DNA of 33,538 nt. It comes from Hyphomicrobiales bacterium (GTDB taxonomy: Bacteria; Pseudomonadota; Alphaproteobacteria; Rhizobiales; Phreatobacteraceae). Positions 16,035 to 23,986 of this stretch are shown here, in pieces; the first letter of the stretch is position 1, and each line of letters begins with the position of its first letter. The stretch is taken from the NCBI GenBank assembly GCA_017304475.1, contig JAFKKV010000054.1:1-33538 (forward strand), given 5' to 3'. The position numbers and the translations under genes were made by a program. The notes beneath the pieces are model-generated. The model ran no database searches. It was not told where the DNA came from and saw nothing but the letters and a program-made list of their open reading frames with translations.

Positions 16035-17243
16035 ATGGACGCGAAAAACCCCGATGCGATGCCGCCGGTGACCAAGACCCCGGCCGGCGACCGGCCGCGC
16101 GGCGGCACCCGGCCGGCGGCGCGCAGCCTGCGTCCGGAGCGCTGCGACCGGGTCGCGCTGGTGCTGCAGGGCGGCGGCGCGCTCGGCGCCTATCAGGCCG
16201 GCGTCTACCAGGCGCTGCACGAGGCCGGCATCGAGCCGGACTGGGTCTCCGGCGTGTCGATCGGCGCCATCAATGCCGCGATCATCGCGGGCAATTCGCC
16301 GGCCCGCCGGCTCGATCGGCTCCGGCAGTTCTGGGAGACCATCACCGAGCGCAAGATCTGGGCTTTCACGCCCGACGGCGACGTGTTCCGCCAGGCGCGC
16401 AACAGCATGAGCTCGATGATCACGATGGCCTATGGCCAGCCGGGCTTTTTCGCGCCGCGCCAGCAGAGCCCCTGGATGAGCTTTTCAGGCTCGCAGGGCG
16501 CGACCAGCTATTACGACAGCGCGCCCTTGAAGGAGACGCTGAAGGAACTCGTCGACTTCTCGCTGATCAACGACCAGGCCATGCGCTTCTCGGTCGGCGC
16601 AGTGAACGTGCTGAGCGGCAATTTCATCTATTTCGACAATGCCCATGAGGCGATCGAGCCCGAGCACATCATGGCGAGCGGCGCCCTGCCGCCGGCCTTG
16701 CCCATGGTCAAGATCGGCACCGACCATTTCTGGGACGGCGGCATCGTCTCCAACACGCCGCTGCAGCACCTGCTCGACCAGGAGGACGGCCTGAACTCGC
16801 TGGTCTTCCAGGTCGACCTGTTCAGTTCGCGCGGCGCGCTGCCGCGCGACATCCAGGACGTGCTGGCCCGCCACAAGGACATCATGTACTCGTCGCGCAC
16901 GCGCTACACGACCGACCTGTTCCGGCGCATGCACAAGCTGAAGACGCACCTGCTGCAGGCGCTCGACAAGGTGCCGGCGGCCGATCTCAGCGCCGAGGAA
17001 CGCAAGCTCAAGGCCGAGCTCGGCGATCTCCCCGACATCACCATCCTGCAGCTGATCTACCAGCAGAAGGCCTATGAGGGCCACGCCAAGGACTACGAGT
17101 TCTCCGGCACCTCGATGCGCGAACACTGGCAGAGCGGCTACGAGGACACCCGCCGCACGCTGAAACGCCAGGAATGGCTGAGCCTGCCGAGCGAAGGCGC
17201 CGGCATCGTGGTGCACGACGTGCATCGCGAGCAGGAGGGGTGA
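16035..17243 (+). CDS. Patatin-like phospholipase with DUF3734 C-terminus
   Basis: A 402-residue serine hydrolase. The oxyanion loop GGGALG is at 46-51, the nucleophile Ser75 in GVSIG (73-77) and the catalytic Asp234 in DGG, completing the Ser-Asp dyad. The C-terminal third (YEFSGTSMREHWQSGYEDTR region) matches DUF3734, found on bacterial patatins. It would hydrolyse acyl esters; divergence from bdhA suggests a polyester or lipid that yields 3-hydroxybutyrate, but this is inference. AAGGAG ends 6 bases before the ATG at 16035, which decides this start over 16029 and over the open frame to 15921. The N-terminus (1-37) is Pro/Arg-rich and probably disordered. No signal peptide is seen. Confidence 0.88.
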   Translation: MDAKNPDAMPPVTKTPAGDRPRGGTRPAARSLRPERCDRVALVLQGGGALGAYQAGVYQALHEAGIEPDWVSGVSIGAINAAIIAGNSPARRLDRLRQFWETITERKIWAFTPDGDVFRQARNSMSSMITMAYGQPGFFAPRQQSPWMSFSGSQGATSYYDSAPLKETLKELVDFSLINDQAMRFSVGAVNVLSGNFIYFDNAHEAIEPEHIMASGALPPALPMVKIGTDHFWDGGIVSNTPLQHLLDQEDGLNSLVFQVDLFSSRGALPRDIQDVLARHKDIMYSSRTRYTTDLFRRMHKLKTHLLQALDKVPAADLSAEERKLKAELGDLPDITILQLIYQQKAYEGHAKDYEFSGTSMREHWQSGYEDTRRTLKRQEWLSLPSEGAGIVVHDVHREQEG

Positions 17244-17316
17244 GGGGAGGGTTCCCACAGGTGCAGGACGTGAGCGTGGTGGTGCCGAAGAGGGCCGTGC
17301 GGCGTCCATATTCCCT

Positions 17317-17505
17317 ACGTCACCCCCGGCGAGCGAAGCGAGGGAAGGGGGTCCAGGGGTTGCAGAGCAAGAACCGCAACGCTGCGAAATGGCCGCCTGG
17401 ATGGCAGGCTCATGCGCTTATGGCGCGGCCACGCGACCCCTGGACCCCCTTCCCTCGCCTCCGCAGAAGCAAGGGCTTCTGCTCTGGCTCGCCGGGGGGA
17501 CGTAG
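17317..17505. repeat. Long inverted repeat, family A copy 2, with nested hairpin
   Basis: The left arm at 17317-17360 is identical to the left arm at 5285-5328 (51 identical bases counting flanks). The right arm begins at 17436 and is complementary, but it is interrupted by an insert containing GCAGAAGC-AAGG-GCTTCTGC (17463-17482), itself a perfect 8-bp hairpin; the arm then resumes to about 17503. It lies between the convergent ends of the patatin gene (17243) and the CorA-like gene (17584). I see no gene in 17244-17583. Confidence 0.88.
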
Positions 17506-17583
17506 AGAATACTGGCAACCGACGGCCCGCTTCGGCACCGCTTGCTCACGTCCTGTGCCTCTGAACCCGCCATCCCGCACCGC

Positions 17584-18627
17584 TCACCGCCGGCGCGAGA
17601 TCCAGCGGAACAGGCCGTAGACCGCGGCCGAGGACAGCGCCATCAGGCCGAGCGCCCAGAGCGAGCCGTGATTGGTCTCGGCGAGCGGCAGGTCCTTGGT
17701 GTTCATGCCGAAAATGCCCGAGATCAGGGTCGGCGGCAGGAACAGGGCGCCGAGAATGGTCAGGGTGTCGAGATTGCGGTTGGTCTCGGCCACCAGCTTG
17801 GCGCTGACCTCGTCCTGCAGCAGGCGCGCCCGTTCGCGCATCGCCACCACCTCGTGGTCTAGGCCGTCGAGACGCTGGACCAGGTGGGCATGCTGCAATT
17901 GCAGGGCCTGGGGCAGGGCGGCGACCCCGTCGCGCTCGAGCCGGTGGAACAGGCTGCGCAGGCCGAGCAGCTGCCGGTGCAGCCGCACGGTGAGCCGCCG
18001 GAGCCGGCCGAGTTCGGCGCGCTCGTCGCTGGTCCGGCGGGTCAGCACCCGGTCCTCTATGGCGTCGAGCTGGCTGCCGATATCGTCGACCAGGGTATCG
18101 ATGGCATCGGCCACATGGTCGATCACCACATCGAGCAGCGCGGCGACATTCTTCAGGCGGTGTCCCCGGCGCAGCTTCTGGCGCGCCAGCTCGGTGGCGT
18201 GCAGCGCCTCGTGCCGCGCCGTGATCATCCGCCTTTCGGTCATCGCGAAACGCAAATGGCCGATCTGGTGGGTGACCCGGCTGAGGTCGCGCACGAGATC
18301 GGCGACCACGCCATAGATGCAGCCGTCGGCGGCATGCAGCTGCTGGTGCCGGTCGGCGCCGCGCATCAGCGCCAGAGCCGGTTCCGGCAGGCCCGAGGCG
18401 CTGTCGAGCCAGAGCCCGGCGCGCTGGTCGGCGAGATTGAAATGCAGCCAGAGCCAGCCGTCGTGACGGTCCTCCAGCGGCGCATCGACGGCAAGCTCTT
18501 CCGCCGTGCCGTCGGGGTGGATGCGGAAGGCCCAGACGAGACCCGGGACGGCCGTCCCGGGTTCGCCGGACGGCCCCCGCGCGTCGGCCAGGGGCGTCGG
18601 CGTGGAGGCTTCGATTGCGTCGGTCAC
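17584..18627 (-). CDS. CorA/ZntB-family metal ion transporter
   Basis: A 347-residue inner-membrane protein of the CorA superfamily. A large N-terminal cytoplasmic domain (1-285) is rich in long charged helices, followed by two C-terminal membrane segments (about 286-306 and 321-341). The pore signature GMN is at 307-309 (GIFGMNTKDLP), with a short loop before the second helix and a basic RRR tail. ZntB-like members move Zn2+, CorA members Mg2+; the N-terminal GLVWAFRIHPDG and WLWLHFNL blocks look more like ZntB. The start is GTG at 18627, 2 bases after the stop of the phosphate transporter, so both are one operon. Confidence 0.88.
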   Translation of the reverse strand: MTDAIEASTPTPLADARGPSGEPGTAVPGLVWAFRIHPDGTAEELAVDAPLEDRHDGWLWLHFNLADQRAGLWLDSASGLPEPALALMRGADRHQQLHAADGCIYGVVADLVRDLSRVTHQIGHLRFAMTERRMITARHEALHATELARQKLRRGHRLKNVAALLDVVIDHVADAIDTLVDDIGSQLDAIEDRVLTRRTSDERAELGRLRRLTVRLHRQLLGLRSLFHRLERDGVAALPQALQLQHAHLVQRLDGLDHEVVAMRERARLLQDEVSAKLVAETNRNLDTLTILGALFLPPTLISGIFGMNTKDLPLAETNHGSLWALGLMALSSAAVYGLFRWISRRR

Positions 18628-18629
18628 GT

Positions 18630-20246
18630 TCAGAACACCTGGCGGAAGAGCACGTAGAGGCTGGCCGACAGCATGATCGCCACCGGCAGGGTCAGCACCC
18701 AGGCCATCAGGAGGTTGCGCACCGTCGACATCTGCAGGCCCGAGCCATTGGCCGCCATGGTGCCGGCGACGCCGGACGACAGGACGTGGGTGGTCGAAAC
18801 CGGCAGGCCGTAGATGTCGGCGGCGGCGATCGTGCCGGCGGCGACCAGCTCGGCCGAGGCGCCCTGGGCATAGGTCAGGTGGGTCTTGCCGATCTTCTCG
18901 CCGACGGTGACCACGATGCGCTTCCAGCCGACCATGGTGCCGAGACCGAGTGCCACGGCAACCGCGATCTTGACCCAGAGCGGGATGAACTTGGTCGCGT
19001 TGTCGAGCGACTTCTTATAGGCGTTGACCGCGGTCACTTCCGCTGCCGAGAGGTCGTTGGCCTTGTCCTTCATCAGGAAGCGCAGGGCTTCGGACGCGAG
19101 ATACATGTCGTTGCGGGTATTGCCGACCGCATCCGCCGGCACCTTGGACAGCGAGCCGTAACGGGTTACCTGGCCGGAAATGTCGGAGATCAGCGCCGAC
19201 AAGGCCGGGTAGGTCGCTTCGGTGATCTTGCGTTGCGACACATAGATGGTCACGGCCTGGCGCGGGTCGGCGACGATCATCGAGGCCGGCGACTTGCTCT
19301 CGACCACCGCCTTGGCGGCCTGCGAATTCTGCTGGAACGAGGCGATCTCGGAATCCGGCATGGCGCGGTTGAGCGCATAGGCCATGGGCACGGTGCCGAT
19401 CAGGATCAGCATGATCAGGCCCATGCCCTTCTGCCCGTCATTCGAGCCATGGGCGAAGCTGACGCCGGTGCAGGTGGCGATCAGGATGGAGCGGATCCAC
19501 AGGGGCGGCGGCTGATTGCCCTTCGGCTCGTCATAGAGGGCGGGGTTGCGCACCAGCACCTTCAGCGAGATCAGCACCAGCGCCGCGGCGCAGAAGCCGA
19601 ACAGCGGCGAGAGCAGCAGCGACCAGCCGATCTCGGTCGCCTTGGTCCAGTCGACGCCGGCGGTGCCGTCGCCGCCCGACATCAGGGAATTGGCGATGCC
19701 GACGCCAATGATCGACCCGATCAGCGTGTGCGAGCTGGAGGCCGGCAGGCCGAGATACCAGGTGCCGAGGTTCCAGATGATTGCGGCGATCAGCAGCGCG
19801 AAGACCATGGCGAAGCCGGCGCCCGAGCCGACCTGCAGGATCAGCTCGACCGGCAGCAGCGAGATGATGCCGAAGGCGACCGCACCGCTCGACACGAGCA
19901 CGCCGAGGAAGTTGAAGAAGCCGGACCAGACCACCGCGACATTGGCCGGCAGCGAGTGGGTGTAGATGACGGTCGCCACTGCATTGGCGGTGTCGTGGAA
20001 GCCGTTGACGAATTCGAAGCCGAGCGCGATCAGCAGCGCCACGAAGAGCAGGAGATAGGGCAGGAAAGTGGTGATCCGGGCGCCGGACGCGTCGACATCG
20101 ACATAGAGACTATAGGCGACGTAGAGCAAGCCGGCCGCCAGGATGCCGAAAAACATGATGGCGGTGAGCGGATTGGACTTGTGGTCCAGTTTCGGGCCCT
20201 TGGCCAGGGCCGGCTCCAGCGAGCCGTGTAATGTTGCATCAGTCAT
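18630..20246 (-). CDS. pitA: PiT-family inorganic phosphate transporter
   Basis: A 538-residue membrane protein. The two inverted PiT signatures are GFHDTANAVATVIYT (82-96) with GLPASSSHTLIGS (166-178), and FAHGSNDGQKGMG with GLPVSTTHVLSSG near the C-terminus. It imports phosphate (often as a metal-phosphate complex) with protons. A soluble loop of roughly 120 residues (about 310-430) separates the halves, longer than in short PiT proteins. GAGGAG lies 8 bases before the ATG at 20246, so I prefer it to the GTG at 20255, which overlaps that site. It is followed by the CorA-like gene rather than the usual PhoU-like DUF47 partner. Confidence 0.9.
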   Translation of the reverse strand: MTDATLHGSLEPALAKGPKLDHKSNPLTAIMFFGILAAGLLYVAYSLYVDVDASGARITTFLPYLLLFVALLIALGFEFVNGFHDTANAVATVIYTHSLPANVAVVWSGFFNFLGVLVSSGAVAFGIISLLPVELILQVGSGAGFAMVFALLIAAIIWNLGTWYLGLPASSSHTLIGSIIGVGIANSLMSGGDGTAGVDWTKATEIGWSLLLSPLFGFCAAALVLISLKVLVRNPALYDEPKGNQPPPLWIRSILIATCTGVSFAHGSNDGQKGMGLIMLILIGTVPMAYALNRAMPDSEIASFQQNSQAAKAVVESKSPASMIVADPRQAVTIYVSQRKITEATYPALSALISDISGQVTRYGSLSKVPADAVGNTRNDMYLASEALRFLMKDKANDLSAAEVTAVNAYKKSLDNATKFIPLWVKIAVAVALGLGTMVGWKRIVVTVGEKIGKTHLTYAQGASAELVAAGTIAAADIYGLPVSTTHVLSSGVAGTMAANGSGLQMSTVRNLLMAWVLTLPVAIMLSASLYVLFRQVF

Positions 20247-20476
20247 CGTTGCCACTCCTCAACAATTTCGCGGTGACACTCCCCCCGGCCTGTGACGCCT
20301 GGATGACCGATTTGTTGAGAATTTATTGGATTGTGCGGCCGGCGCGGCACGGATGCAGGAGCTGTCGCTCCGTCACATGGCTGGCATGGAGCGCCGGTTA
20401 GATCCGCGCCTCGAAAGCCCGCCGCGGGCCGGCAAGCCGGCGCGCCGCCGGGCCTCGCTCAGGTCCGGATTGCAGC

Positions 20477-21400
20477 ATGTCGTGCCTGTCGAACGCATTC
20501 GGCCCTGCCGCGCGCATCATCGCGATCACCGTCGCGGGATTGGCCGGGGCCGCGGGATCGGCCTGGATGCTGCCGGCAGGCCGGGCATGGGCGCAAGGCG
20601 CGGTGCTCCATGCCCCCGAGCCGTCGAGCGTCGAATATGGCTTCCTCAACAATTCCGACATGGACAAGGCGGGCACTCTCTCGGTCGAACTGGATTCGGT
20701 CGGCATTTTCGGCCGGCGCGGCCGCAATTTCGCCTCCGCCGATACCCAGCTCAGCCTCGCCTATGCGGTCAGCGACCATGTCCAGGTGACCATCGGTCCG
20801 CAATTCACCCTGGCCGCCATGCATGTCGTGCCGGGCCTGCCCGATGGCGCGCGTGCCGTCGTCGGCGGTGTCGGCGGCGACCTGCGCCTGCGCCTCGTCG
20901 ACCGCCGCACCAATCCGTTCGGTCTCACCTTGCAGCTCACGCCGCAATTGCGTTTCGCCGACGAGGCGGTGCGCGGCGGCATCGCCTATGGCCTGGCGGT
21001 GAACCTGGCGATCGACCGCGAGCTCATCGCCAACAGCCTGTTCGGTACGCTGAACCTGACCTACGAGCTCAACCAGGCCCATGTCGACGGCATTCCCGGC
21101 TGGGATCGCGGCACGCGCCTCGGTTTCGGCCTCGGTCTGGCGACCCGGGTGACCAATACGCTGCATGTCGGCGCCGAGTTCCGCTACCTGCGCCGCCATG
21201 ACGGTTTCGGCATCGGCCGTTTCCAGGGCCAGGCGCTCTATCTCGGGCCGACCATCTATGCCGAATTCGGCCGCAACTGGTGGGCTTCGCTCAGCTGGCA
21301 GGCGCAGATATCCGGCCATGAGGCCGGCAATCCGCGCGACATGGACCTGATCGGCTTCGAGCGCCACCAGGTCAGGCTGCGGTTGGGGTATGAGTTCTAG
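20477..21400 (+). CDS. Outer-membrane beta-barrel protein (uncharacterised)
   Basis: A 307-residue protein with an N-terminal hydrophobic export signal (about 11-33) and likely cleavage after AWA at residue 39. The mature part is made of alternating short amphipathic strands (DHVQVTIGPQF, LRLRLVDRR, GLTLQLTPQLRF, LHVGAEFRYL) and ends in Phe (LRLRLGYEF), the C-terminal signal used by BAM. It is therefore probably an outer-membrane barrel of around 10-12 strands. I do not recognise a specific family or substrate. It stands alone: divergent from the phosphate transporter (230 bases) and convergent with the next gene. Competing frames over the same DNA lack this organisation. Confidence 0.8.
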   Translation: MSCLSNAFGPAARIIAITVAGLAGAAGSAWMLPAGRAWAQGAVLHAPEPSSVEYGFLNNSDMDKAGTLSVELDSVGIFGRRGRNFASADTQLSLAYAVSDHVQVTIGPQFTLAAMHVVPGLPDGARAVVGGVGGDLRLRLVDRRTNPFGLTLQLTPQLRFADEAVRGGIAYGLAVNLAIDRELIANSLFGTLNLTYELNQAHVDGIPGWDRGTRLGFGLGLATRVTNTLHVGAEFRYLRRHDGFGIGRFQGQALYLGPTIYAEFGRNWWASLSWQAQISGHEAGNPRDMDLIGFERHQVRLRLGYEF

Positions 21401-21445
21401 GGTGTGATTATTTCGAAATGAAGCGCACGGCATCGAGGCTAGTCA

Positions 21446-21609
21446 TCCTTCGAGGCTCGCAAGAGCTCGCACCTCAGGATGAGGATTGTAGAGTGTTGCA
21501 GTAATGGCGGTGCAAGGTGCGCGGCACGCTCAGCGCTTCATAAGCAACGGTGATGCAACACATTTTACACCCTCATCCTGAGGTGCGAGCTCTTGCGAGC
21601 CTCGAAGGA
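21446..21609. repeat. Long inverted repeat, family B copy 1
   Basis: Two perfectly complementary 39-base arms, 21446-21484 (TCCTTCGAGGCTCGCAAGAG onward) and 21571-21609. An additional inner stem GTGTTGCA (21493-21500) pairs with TGCAACAC (21554-21561). The element fills the gap between the convergent ends of the barrel-protein gene (21400) and the UreH-like gene (21675). A related half-copy occurs at 33507-33538. Repeats of this sequence type (cctcatcctgaggtgcg..) are widespread in Bradyrhizobium/Bosea-like genomes, from memory. Confidence 0.88.
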
Positions 21610-21674
21610 CGGCTAACCTTCGTGCCAGCGTGATCGAACGCTTCAATCCAGGGCGATCAGACCCCGGAGACCCG

Positions 21675-22373
21675 TCATACCGGCAGGCACAACACCGTGC
21701 CGGCCGGGCCGATCCAGAGCGACAGCGTGCCATAGCCGGCGATCAGCACGCCGACGGCGATGCGCGTCGGGCGCGAGCGGGTCATCGGGCGCAGCGAGGT
21801 CAGCGCAAAGGCGCTGCCGACCACGGCGGGCAAGGTGCCGAGCCCGAAGCCGAACATCAGGGCGGCGCCGCCGGGGCCCGATCCGGTCAAGAGCGCGGTG
21901 AACAGCGCGCCATAGACCATGGCGCAGGGCATGAAGCCCCAGAGGATGCCGGTCGCCAGGGCTGCCAAGCCCGAAGGCCCACGGCCGGCCAGCGGTAGCG
22001 CGGCGATGCGGCGGCCGATCGGCGCCGCCAGGCGGTCCAGCACGGAGAGCGAGGGCAGGAGCCCGGCGGTGGAAAGGCCGATCCAGCCGAGCGCCAGTGC
22101 CGCCGCCCAGCGCAGCACGCGAAAGGCCGCGGCCTGGTCGAACAGTCCGGCGAGGCCAGATCCGAACGCGCCGAGAAGGCCGCCGGCCGTTGCATAGGCG
22201 ATGATCCGCCCGCCCTGGGTCAGCAGCAGCGTGCGGGCGCGGTCCGCGGCACGATCCTCCGGCACCAGCGTGAAGACCAGGGCCGAGGCGATGCTGCCGC
22301 ACATGCCGGCGCAATGCAGGCTCGCGGCGAGCCCCATCAGGAGGCCGGCATAGACAGGCCATTGCCACGACAT
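21675..22373 (-). CDS. UreH/DsbD-like membrane protein (TauE/SafE-annotated), cbb3-associated
   Basis: A 232-residue membrane protein with about six segments. Conserved cysteines are in SLHCAGMCGSI (Cys21, Cys25) and FMPCAMVYG (Cys150), the pattern of the UreH/DsbD_2 family often annotated as sulfite exporter TauE/SafE. Family members next to cco and hemN genes, as in Pseudomonas, are thought to help cytochrome oxidase assembly through metal or thiol handling; sulfite export is not supported by this context. The ATG at 22373 has GAGGGG 8 bases upstream and lies 13 bases after hemN, so it shares the hemN transcript. The open frame to 22571 inside hemN is not used. Confidence 0.87.
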   Translation of the reverse strand: MSWQWPVYAGLLMGLAASLHCAGMCGSIASALVFTLVPEDRAADRARTLLLTQGGRIIAYATAGGLLGAFGSGLAGLFDQAAAFRVLRWAAALALGWIGLSTAGLLPSLSVLDRLAAPIGRRIAALPLAGRGPSGLAALATGILWGFMPCAMVYGALFTALLTGSGPGGAALMFGFGLGTLPAVVGSAFALTSLRPMTRSRPTRIAVGVLIAGYGTLSLWIGPAGTVLCLPV

Positions 22374-22386
22374 CGCGATCGACCCC

Positions 22387-23739
22387 TCAGACCGCCCGCG
22401 AATGCCGTCCGGCCTTGGCCAGATGCGCGTCGAAGGCGGAGGCGACCAGGCGCAGATAGGGGCGGCCGGCCTCGGGCACGCCGATCCGCCGGCCGTCCCA
22501 TGACACCAGCCCCTGGTCGGTGAGCGGCGCGAGCCGCCGGATGTCCTCGTCGAACAGCGTGGCGTCGACATGGAAGCGGTCGGCCACCTCCTGGAGGTCG
22601 GCGGTCATGGCGCACATCAGATCGCCGATCACCTTGGCGCGCAGCCGATCTTCCGGCGACAGGCGAAGCCCGCGGGTGGTCGCCGGCGAACCCTGTTCGA
22701 TGGCACGGCCATAGCCTGCGAGATCGGTGGCGTTCTGCACGAAACCTTGCGGCAATTGCCCGATCGCCGAAGCGCCGAGGCCGATCAGGGCATCTGCGCT
22801 GTCGGTCGCGTAACCCTGGAAATTCCGCCTCAGGCCCTTGTCCCGCGCCGCGCGTGCCATGGCGTCGCCCGGCAGCGCGAAATGGTCGAGCCCGACGGCC
22901 TCATAGCCCATCGCCAGCAGGTGGCCACGCGCTCTCGCCTCCTGGGCGAGGCGCGTCGCGGCATCGGGCAGGGCCGCTTCGTCGATCAGCCGCTGATGGG
23001 TCTTGAACCAAGGCACATGGGCATAACCGAACAGGGCGATGCGATCGGGCGCCAGCGTCACGGCGCGTTCGATCGTCCGCGCGACATCCTCGGCCGATTG
23101 TCCGGGCAGGCCGTACATCAGGTCGAAGCTGATCGCGGCGATGCCGGCCTCGCGCAGGGCGTCGACAGCGGCGGCGGCGACGGCATAGGGCTGCACGCGT
23201 CCGATCGCCGCCTGGACATGCGGGTTGAAGTCCTGGACGCCCAAGCTGGCGCGGCTGACGCCGAGCCGGCGGAGATCGGCGGCGAGCGCCTTGGAGACGT
23301 GGCGCGGGTCGAGTTCGATGGCGTGCTCGAGGTCGTCGGCGAGATCGAACCGCAGCGCCAGCCGGTCGATGACGGCGGCGAGCCCTTCGGCCCCGAGCAT
23401 GCTCGGCGTGCCGCCGCCCCAATGCAGATGCCGGACCTTGCGGGCAACGGTTGCGGAGGCGACGAGGTCGATCTCGCCGGTCAGCTGGTTTCGATAGCGA
23501 AGCACCGGCTCGACCCGCCTGACCACCTTGGTGTGGCAGCCGCAATAGCTGCACATGGCCGCGCAGAACGGCACATGCAGATAGAGCGACAGGCTGGTGC
23601 AGGGCGACAGCTGCGCGAGCCACTGGCGATAGACCAGGCCATCGATGCCGGCATGGAAATGCGGCGCCGTCGGATAGGAGGTGTAGCGCGGCACCGCGCG
23701 GCCGGCGAGCTCGATCAGGGAAGGCGTCTTTGGTGCCAT
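22387..23739 (-). CDS. hemN: Oxygen-independent coproporphyrinogen III oxidase (radical SAM)
   Basis: A 450-residue radical SAM enzyme that oxidatively decarboxylates coproporphyrinogen III to protoporphyrinogen IX without oxygen, supplying heme under low O2. The cluster motif is C59-x3-C63-x2-C66 with Cys68 (PFCAAMCSYCGC), as in E. coli HemN. HWGGGTPSML and DLMYGLPGQS are typical, and YTSYPTAPHF (19-28) identifies true HemN rather than HemW. The start at 23739 gives the usual N-terminus; the frame remains open to 24045 across the promoter region. An FNR/FixK box lies about 92 bases upstream. It is first of two genes, divergent from ccoN. Confidence 0.94.
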   Translation of the reverse strand: MAPKTPSLIELAGRAVPRYTSYPTAPHFHAGIDGLVYRQWLAQLSPCTSLSLYLHVPFCAAMCSYCGCHTKVVRRVEPVLRYRNQLTGEIDLVASATVARKVRHLHWGGGTPSMLGAEGLAAVIDRLALRFDLADDLEHAIELDPRHVSKALAADLRRLGVSRASLGVQDFNPHVQAAIGRVQPYAVAAAAVDALREAGIAAISFDLMYGLPGQSAEDVARTIERAVTLAPDRIALFGYAHVPWFKTHQRLIDEAALPDAATRLAQEARARGHLLAMGYEAVGLDHFALPGDAMARAARDKGLRRNFQGYATDSADALIGLGASAIGQLPQGFVQNATDLAGYGRAIEQGSPATTRGLRLSPEDRLRAKVIGDLMCAMTADLQEVADRFHVDATLFDEDIRRLAPLTDQGLVSWDGRRIGVPEAGRPYLRLVASAFDAHLAKAGRHSRAV

Positions 23740-23830
23740 GGATGTCGGGCCTGGTGACGGGGCAGGCGGGCCCCGGCCGCTGCGCCGGGCCGCCTTGCCG
23801 CCACAGGACGCCGCCCGGGCAACAACCGCC

Positions 23831-23844
23831 TTGATCGAAATCAA
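23831..23844 (-). promoter_or_regulatory. FNR/FixK box for hemN
   Basis: TTGATCGAAATCAA is a perfect TTGAT-N4-ATCAA site. Its centre (23837.5) predicts a class II start near 23797, leaving a leader of about 58 bases before hemN. Confidence 0.88.
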
Positions 23845-23880
23845 GTCCGGCCCCGCCGGACCGCGCGAACGCCGGCGCCA

Positions 23881-23894
23881 TTGATCTGCGTCAA
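23881..23894 (+). promoter_or_regulatory. FNR/FixK box for ccoNOQP
   Basis: TTGATCTGCGTCAA matches TTGAT-N4-ATCAA with one change (G for A in the right half). Its centre at 23887.5 predicts a start near 23929, about 58 bases before the ccoN ATG, and GAGGAT at 23914-23919 could be the -10. Confidence 0.85.
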
Positions 23895-23986
23895 TGTCCC
23901 GCCGCCTCGACGCGAGGATGGTCCGGCCGACGCGAGAGGGCCGGGACGGTCCGTCCGCGCTTCCGATTCTCGGGGAGAGGCGACCC

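Noticed and set aside
18615..20231. A 538-codon plus-strand frame opposite the phosphate transporter.
   Set aside because: Composition is antisense-like, and the minus strand encodes an intact PiT protein with both signatures.
20256..20340. A Pho box upstream of the phosphate transporter.
   Set aside because: Two GTCAC motifs are present on the minus strand, but they are about 19 bases apart rather than the 11-base repeat of a Pho box.
20326..21201. A 291-codon frame overlapping the barrel-protein gene.
   Set aside because: It is Arg/Pro/Ala-rich with no domain; the 20477 frame has a signal peptide, beta-strand periodicity and a terminal Phe.
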